Positions 59,623 to 64,000 of a stretch of 64,000 nt of DNA are shown here, one piece after another; position 1 is the first letter of the stretch, and every line of letters begins with the position of its first letter. This DNA comes from Paraburkholderia sp. BCC1884 (GTDB taxonomy: Bacteria > Pseudomonadota > Gammaproteobacteria > Burkholderiales > Burkholderiaceae). The DNA lies in the NCBI RefSeq assembly GCF_900996225.1, contig NZ_CAAJGL010000068.1:186001-250000 (forward strand). The letters are read 5' to 3'. The notes below the pieces were generated by a model. That model worked only from the letters and a program-made list of their open reading frames with translations. It had not been told where the DNA came from and ran no database searches. The translations under genes and the position numbers were made by a program.

Positions 59623-61236
59623 ATGTCGACTACCCCGAATTCCCCCGCATCAGACCGTCCCGCTAACCCTGACGAACCGAGCTGCAAAGTCAACGCGGGC
59701 TCGCATGACGCGCCGGCGTCGCCGGCCGGCAAGCGGCCTGCGCCGCCTTGCACGCTGGTGATCTTCGGCGCGGGCGGCGACCTCACCAAACGCCTGCTCA
59801 TGCCGGCGCTCTACAACCTCGCGGTCGACGGCCTGCTCGATGGCGGCATGAAAATCATCGGCGTGAATCATGGCGAGCGCGAGACGAAGGAGTGGGTCGA
59901 CGACCTGCACAAGTCGCTAGAGCAGTTCGCCGCCGACAAAGCCAGCACCTTCCACGCCGGCAAGCTCGACGACAAGGCGTGGGACTGGGTCGCGCAACGC
60001 CTCGACTACATGGCCGGCGAATTCGAAACCGACGACGTCTTCACCAGGCTCAAGCAAAGACTCGAGCAGACGCCGGGCGGCAATGTGATCTTTTACCTCG
60101 CGGTCAGCTCGCGCTTCTTCAAGCCCATCGTAGAACGTCTGGGCAAGGCGGGGTTGCTGAAAGAAGGCGAGGGCGGCAAAGGCGGTTTCCGGCGCATCGT
60201 GATCGAGAAACCGTTCGGCACCGACCTCGCGTCGGCGCGCGATCTGAACGCGCATATTCTCTCGTACGCGGACGAATCGCAGGTCTATCGCATCGATCAC
60301 TTCCTTGGTAAAGACACGGTGCAGAGCATCCTCGCCGTGCGCTTTGCAAATGCCTTGTTCGAGCCGATATGGCGGCGCGAATATATCGACAGCGTGCAGA
60401 TCACCGCAGCGGAGACGATCGGCGTGGAAGGGCGCGGCAAGTTCTACGAACAGACCGGCGCGTTTCGCGACATGCTGCCCAACCATCTGTTCCAGCTGCT
60501 CGGCATGGTCGCCATGGAACCGCCCAATTCGTTCGACGCCGAAGCCGTGCGCGACAAGAAGGCGGACATCATGAACGCGATCCAGCCGCTGACCCCGGAC
60601 GACGTCGTGTTCGGACAATATGAAAAAGGCCCGGCGGGCATCGGTTATCGCGAGGAGCCGGACGTCGCGCCGGACAGCACGACGGAAACCTACGCGGCGG
60701 CGCGCGTGTTCGTCGAGAACTGGCGCTGGGCGGGCGTGCCGTTCTACCTGCGCACAGGCAAGCGGCTGGCAGCGCGCCGCACGGAAATCTCGGTACAGTT
60801 GAAGCCGGTGCCGTTTCGCCTGTTTCGCGACACGCCGGTCGACGCGCTTACGCCGAACGTGTTGACGTTGCGCATCGATCCTGCGCATGGCACGAGCTTC
60901 GACTTCAACGTGAAGACGCCGGGGCCGGTGATGCAGGTCGGCGCAGTGCAATCGTCGTTCGACTATGCGGACTTCTTTGCGGAACGTGCCAACGTCGGCT
61001 ACGAAACCTTGCTGTACGACTGCATGCTCGGCGACGAGACGTTGTTTCAGCGCGCCGACAGCATCGAGACGAGCTGGGCCGCGGTGGACGATGTGCTGCA
61101 TCCGAAGAACGGCGGCGCGGTGCCGGTGCGCGGTTATCCGGCCGGCAGCGAGGGCCCGGCCGAAGCCGACGCATTGCTCGCGCGTGACGGTCACGCATGG
61201 CGGCCGTTGAAACAGCAAGCCATCGAGAAGAAGTAA
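59623..61236 (+). CDS. zwf: Glucose-6-phosphate 1-dehydrogenase
   Basis: A 537-residue G6PD, the first step of the oxidative pentose phosphate and Entner-Doudoroff routes. The cofactor motif is VIFGAGGDLTKRLLMPALYN, the substrate-binding RIDHFLGKD is perfect, and EKPFGTDLASA and GKRLAARRTE blocks follow. The N-terminus has about 40 extra Pro/Ala/Ser residues. ATG 59623 is used. No pgl or edd genes adjoin; instead a polyphosphate-glucokinase-type gene follows, so the pair converts glucose to 6-phosphogluconolactone. Confidence 0.93.
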   Translation: MSTTPNSPASDRPANPDEPSCKVNAGSHDAPASPAGKRPAPPCTLVIFGAGGDLTKRLLMPALYNLAVDGLLDGGMKIIGVNHGERETKEWVDDLHKSLEQFAADKASTFHAGKLDDKAWDWVAQRLDYMAGEFETDDVFTRLKQRLEQTPGGNVIFYLAVSSRFFKPIVERLGKAGLLKEGEGGKGGFRRIVIEKPFGTDLASARDLNAHILSYADESQVYRIDHFLGKDTVQSILAVRFANALFEPIWRREYIDSVQITAAETIGVEGRGKFYEQTGAFRDMLPNHLFQLLGMVAMEPPNSFDAEAVRDKKADIMNAIQPLTPDDVVFGQYEKGPAGIGYREEPDVAPDSTTETYAAARVFVENWRWAGVPFYLRTGKRLAARRTEISVQLKPVPFRLFRDTPVDALTPNVLTLRIDPAHGTSFDFNVKTPGPVMQVGAVQSSFDYADFFAERANVGYETLLYDCMLGDETLFQRADSIETSWAAVDDVLHPKNGGAVPVRGYPAGSEGPAEADALLARDGHAWRPLKQQAIEKK

Positions 61237-61271
61237 CTTCGCAGAACGTACTCACACAATCGGGGGACACC

Positions 61272-62072
61272 GTGGCAACACGCAAGACGAAAGTGAAAAG
61301 CAGCACCGAGCGGATTCTGGCGATCGATGTCGGCGGCACCGGCCTGAAGGCCGCGATCATCGACGCCGACGGCAAGATGAAAACCGAACGCGTGCGGGTG
61401 GCCACGCCGCATCCGTGCACGCCGGATCAACTGGTGGACGCGTTGGCGAAACTGGTCGCACCGCTCGTCGAACAGGAACCGCCCACGCTGATGTCGATCG
61501 GCTTTCCGGGCGTGGTGCGCGACAACCGCATTCTGACGGCGCCGCATTTCGGCGTGGAGGGCTGGCACGACATTCCGTTGGCGGATTCGTTGGCGCAGCG
61601 TTTGGGCGGCTTGCCGGTGCGCATGATCAACGACGCCGAGATGCAGGGCTTCGCGGCGATCGAAGGTCACGGCCTCGAGTTCGTGCTGACGCTTGGCACG
61701 GGTGCGGGCACCGCCATGTTTCGCGACGGCGAGTTGATGCCGCATCTCGAGCTTGCGCATCATCCGGTGAGCAAGAAAGGCGTGGCCTACGACGAATACA
61801 TCGGCGATGCGGCGCGCGAAAAAGCGGGCAATAAACGCTGGAACAAGCGCGTTCAGAAGGTGCTCGGCATCCTCGAGTCGCTGGTGAATTACGACAAGCT
61901 GTGGATCGGCGGCGGCAATGCGACGCGTCTCACGATCGATTTGCCGGCGAACGTGGCGACCGTTTCGAACGACGCAGGTATCGAAGGCGGTGCGCGCTTG
62001 TGGCATCCGAAGTCCGTGCGCGAGACCCGGCAGTTGCCGGAGGCGAATCAACGCACGGGCCACTTCAAGTGA
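61272..62072 (+). CDS. ppgK: ROK-family glucokinase, polyphosphate glucokinase type
   Basis: A 266-residue ROK kinase. The phosphate loop is ILAIDVGGTGLKAAIIDADG, the catalytic Asp lies in MINDAEMQG, the second phosphate loop is LTLGTGAGTAMFRDGE, and GGGNA closes the domain. Length, ELAHHP region and lack of the ROK zinc motif match polyphosphate/ATP glucokinases. It starts at GTG 61272 after a GGGGGA ribosome site. It would phosphorylate the glucose released by the upstream hydrolases and supply zwf. Confidence 0.85.
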   Translation: MATRKTKVKSSTERILAIDVGGTGLKAAIIDADGKMKTERVRVATPHPCTPDQLVDALAKLVAPLVEQEPPTLMSIGFPGVVRDNRILTAPHFGVEGWHDIPLADSLAQRLGGLPVRMINDAEMQGFAAIEGHGLEFVLTLGTGAGTAMFRDGELMPHLELAHHPVSKKGVAYDEYIGDAAREKAGNKRWNKRVQKVLGILESLVNYDKLWIGGGNATRLTIDLPANVATVSNDAGIEGGARLWHPKSVRETRQLPEANQRTGHFK

Positions 62073-62168
62073 TTGCCCGCTAGAGACGTGTCTGCGTGCG
62101 GCGTGGCTTCCAGGCCTTCCGGCTTGCGGGTTGGCTGGTCACGTCGCCGCTGCACAACCCGCCGCATT

Positions 62169-63164
62169 CTAGCGTGCCGCGTCACCCCAGCGGTACGCCA
62201 CGCTTACCTCGTCGAGTTGCGTTTTCAGTTGCGCATCCAGTTGCCAGTCCGCAGCCGCGAGCGTGTCGCTCAACTGCTCGGCGCGGCTCGCGCCAATGAT
62301 CGCCGACGTCACTAGCGGATTGGCCAGCACCCAGGCAAGCGACACGCGCGTGAGCGACTCGCCGGTCGGCGCCACGAGCGCTTTTAGCTGCTCGATCGTG
62401 TCGAATTCGCGTTGATGCCAGTAGCGTTCCGCATACATGGCTCCGGCTTTGCCGACCGTCTCGGTGAAACGCCCGGTCGTGGGCGTGGCGTCGAGCTTGT
62501 GCTTACCGGTCAGCAAACCGCCCGCGAGCGGGTTATACGGCATCACCGCCAGTTGCTCTTCGGCCGCGAGCGGCAATAGTTCGCGCTCGATCTGACGGAA
62601 CAGCAGGTTGTACCGCGGCTGCACCGAGACAAAGCGCGCCACGCGCAAGACATCGGCACGACCCAGTGCGCGTGCAAGCCGGTACGCCAGGAAATTCGAC
62701 ACGCCGATATAGCGCACCTTTCCCGATCGCACGATCACGTCCAGCGCTTCGAGCGTTTCGTCGAGCGGCGTGTTGGCGTCGTCGGAGTGGAGCTGGTACA
62801 GGTCCACGTAATCGGTGCCTAGCCGTCGCAGCGAGGCGTCGATCGCATCCAGCAGATGTTTGCGCGACGCGCCCTGATCCCAGGCCGACGGTCCCACCTT
62901 GCCCACCGCCTTGGTGGCCAGAATGAAGCGATCGCGTTTGCCCTTCAGCCAGCGTCCGACGATTTCCTCCGTGCGTCCGGCGAGGTTTTCGCCGCCGCCG
63001 AGCGGATACACGTCGGCCGTGTCGATGAAATTCACGCCGGCGTCGGCGGCGGTGTCGAGAATGCGGTGCGAGGCCTCTTCTTCGGTCTGCAAGCCGAAGG
63101 TCATCGTGCCCAGACACAGGCGGGAAACGGTCAGGCCGGTGCGGCCGAATTGGCGGTATTGCAT
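62169..63164 (-). CDS. Aldo/keto reductase
   Basis: A 331-residue AKR with the catalytic tetrad visible: Asp and Tyr in FIDTADVYPLGG, Lys in ILATKAVGK and His in DLYQLHSDD. The N-terminus MQYRQFGRTGLTVSRLCLGT and the NADPH-binding C-terminal SAIIGASRAEQLSDTLAA are typical of the YajO/GSP69-like group. The start is ATG 63164 with CGGAG upstream; the longer frame to 63308 is not supported. It is divergent from the siderophore receptor gene. The carbonyl substrate is unknown. Confidence 0.9.
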   Translation of the reverse strand: MQYRQFGRTGLTVSRLCLGTMTFGLQTEEEASHRILDTAADAGVNFIDTADVYPLGGGENLAGRTEEIVGRWLKGKRDRFILATKAVGKVGPSAWDQGASRKHLLDAIDASLRRLGTDYVDLYQLHSDDANTPLDETLEALDVIVRSGKVRYIGVSNFLAYRLARALGRADVLRVARFVSVQPRYNLLFRQIERELLPLAAEEQLAVMPYNPLAGGLLTGKHKLDATPTTGRFTETVGKAGAMYAERYWHQREFDTIEQLKALVAPTGESLTRVSLAWVLANPLVTSAIIGASRAEQLSDTLAAADWQLDAQLKTQLDEVSVAYRWGDAAR

Positions 63165-63333
63165 GGTCGACTCCGAGGATGAACAGGTCAGTGGCGATGC
63201 AGTGTTGCAAAAAGGATAAACGCTGTAGCGAATCGGCGTCGGATCGTGACGAGGCGTGTTGTTATGTTTCAGTAATCTATGTGAAATCGCGAATACGGTT
63301 TGACTCAATGAAAATGAAAGGTTTTGCGCGTGC

Positions 63334-63434
63334 TGTTTATTACATATCGTAATAAACAGACGATTTTCTATCGTCTAACATTACGTATTCCATACGTTCG
63401 TAAAATACCGAAACAATCTAATTACGCAACGTAA
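63334..63434. repeat. Cluster of TTACG/CGTAA inverted repeats
   Basis: Three dyads are present: TGTTTATTAC...GTAATAAACA (63334-63358, perfect 10-bp arms, 5-nt spacer); TTACG...CGTAA (63381-63402) with an internal ACGTAT-TCC-ATACGT; and TTACG-CAA-CGTAA (63422-63434). A further TTACG follows at 63436-63440. They share the TTAC/GTAA core and may bind one regulator. Confidence 0.5.
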
Positions 63435-63469
63435 CTTACGCCGCGATTGATGCGCGTTTATGCATGTGG

Positions 63470-63488
63470 AATGATATCGATTCTCATT
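63470..63488. promoter_or_regulatory. Candidate Fur box
   Basis: A 19-mer running from AATGA (63470-63474) to TCATT (63484-63488), with three successive six-base units (AATGAT, ATCGAT, TCTCAT) as in Fur sites. It lies about 125 nt upstream of a TonB-dependent siderophore receptor, a gene class usually repressed by Fur with iron. Confidence 0.5.
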
Positions 63489-63612
63489 AACAACCAGCCA
63501 GCCATCCCGTCGTCCTGCTCCGCGCACGACACCGGCAGCCAGCCAATGCGACTTCGTCATCGATTGCATGTCATCCATGCAGTTCCGACAAGCGTACATC
63601 GACGGGATTTCC

Positions 63613-64000
63613 ATGTTCAACCACACGCCGCTCGCGACTGCGTTAGCGCTGGCATTTGCCATTCCATTTGCGACTCCCGCGCTCGCCCAGACCGCTCCGC
63701 AAACCACCACGCAAACGGCTCCGCAGTCGGGGACCGATAAAGCATCGGCCGCCACCAGCGCCGACAGCGGCACCTTGCCGACGATCGGCATCGCAGCGCA
63801 GGTTGAGCAACAGGACTTCCAGGCAGAGAAATCGAACGTCGGCGCCAAGACGCCCACCGCGTTGCGCGATATTCCGCAGACCGTCACCGTGATCAACAAG
63901 GACTTGCTGGCTTCGCAAGGCGCCACCTCGTTCCAGGACGCGCTGCGTAATTCGCCCGGCGTGACGATCGGCGCGGCTGAAGGTGGCCAGATCGGCAACA
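63613..64000 (+). CDS. TonB-dependent siderophore receptor, N-terminal part
   Basis: Only the first 129 codons are in the window; the gene continues past the right edge. A signal peptide (MFNHTPLATALALAFAIPFA, cleavage after PALA) precedes a Gln/Thr/Ala-rich stretch, a TonB-box-like LPTIGIAAQVE and the beginning of the plug domain (ALRDIPQTVTVINKDLLAS, FQDALRNSPGVTIG). This is typical of ferric-siderophore outer-membrane receptors. ATG 63613 follows GACGGGAT. A Fur-like site lies upstream. The siderophore cannot be identified. Confidence 0.9.
   Translation, partial: MFNHTPLATALALAFAIPFATPALAQTAPQTTTQTAPQSGTDKASAATSADSGTLPTIGIAAQVEQQDFQAEKSNVGAKTPTALRDIPQTVTVINKDLLASQGATSFQDALRNSPGVTIGAAEGGQIGN

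Larger units (their letters stand above)
63165..63612. other. AT-rich control region between AKR and siderophore receptor
   Basis: 448 bases without a gene. It is more AT-rich than its surroundings and contains three TTAC(G)/(C)GTAA inverted repeats (63334-63434) and a Fur-box-like 19-mer (63470-63488). I see no RNA gene. Confidence 0.6.

Noticed and set aside
1..64000. CRISPR arrays, tRNA or rRNA genes, insertion sequences or prophage genes
   Set aside because: No repeated-spacer array, cloverleaf-like sequence, transposase or phage structural gene was recognised anywhere in the window.

Overview
The window looks like a chromosomal segment of a Burkholderiales bacterium, most likely Paraburkholderia or a close relative. 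This is inferred from the high G+C, dense codon use, an OmpC-type 'Gram-negative porin' with a GTG start, hopanoid genes (hpnA, hpnB, hpnC), a Tat-type phospholipase C, a DUF3562 protein and many IclR/LysR regulators. I see no rRNA, tRNA, CRISPR array, insertion sequence or prophage. All functions are read from the sequence without database searches.

Layout. 1-4.4 kb: start of ispH, hpnC-hpnB, an unknown gene and hpnA (isoprenoid/hopanoid synthesis). 4.5-13.5 kb: housekeeping and small genes: acylphosphatase, egtD, a RarD permease, an Mpo1-like membrane protein divergent from a Crp-type regulator, a decayed gene remnant, small secreted or hypothetical proteins, a secreted DRGH nuclease and an AcpA-type phosphoesterase.

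13.7-29.7 kb: the most distinctive region, a self-contained aromatic catabolic island. An IclR regulator and a porin (opposite strand) precede one long plus-strand operon: Rieske ferredoxin, small helix-turn-helix-like protein, Rieske oxygenase, SDR, cupin, alpha/beta hydrolase, second IclR, degenerate SDR, ThDP-dependent enzyme, aspartate-dehydrogenase homologue, aldehyde dehydrogenase, extradiol-type ring-cleavage dioxygenase, ferredoxin reductase and an aromatic-acid MFS importer. The parts fit outer-membrane entry, uptake, three-component oxygenation, diol dehydrogenation, meta ring cleavage, then hydrolysis or oxidation. The substrate cannot be named. A palindrome between the operon promoter and its first gene, with a half-match upstream of the porin, is a plausible IclR operator.

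29.8-46 kb: a membrane J-protein/HscC pair, GNAT, truncated MocR-like regulator, FAD amine oxidase, lipocalin lipoprotein, a lipid-methyltransferase-type group (DUF1295, CFA-synthase-like), cytochrome b561, a processive GT2 glycosyltransferase next to a second Rieske oxygenase with an unusual iron motif, hydrolase, tiny membrane protein, rubredoxin and SDR.

46-54.4 kb: divergent lysR-lysA with a central palindrome, a LysR regulator divergent from an amino-acid binding protein plus aspartoacylase-family gene, a small cupin, phospholipase C and a lipoprotein. 54.6-62 kb: two large glucan/glucoside-hydrolysing enzymes followed by zwf and a polyphosphate-glucokinase-type kinase, which together would turn released glucose into 6-phosphogluconolactone. 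The end holds an aldo/keto reductase and the start of a TonB-dependent siderophore receptor behind a repeat-rich, Fur-box-like control region.
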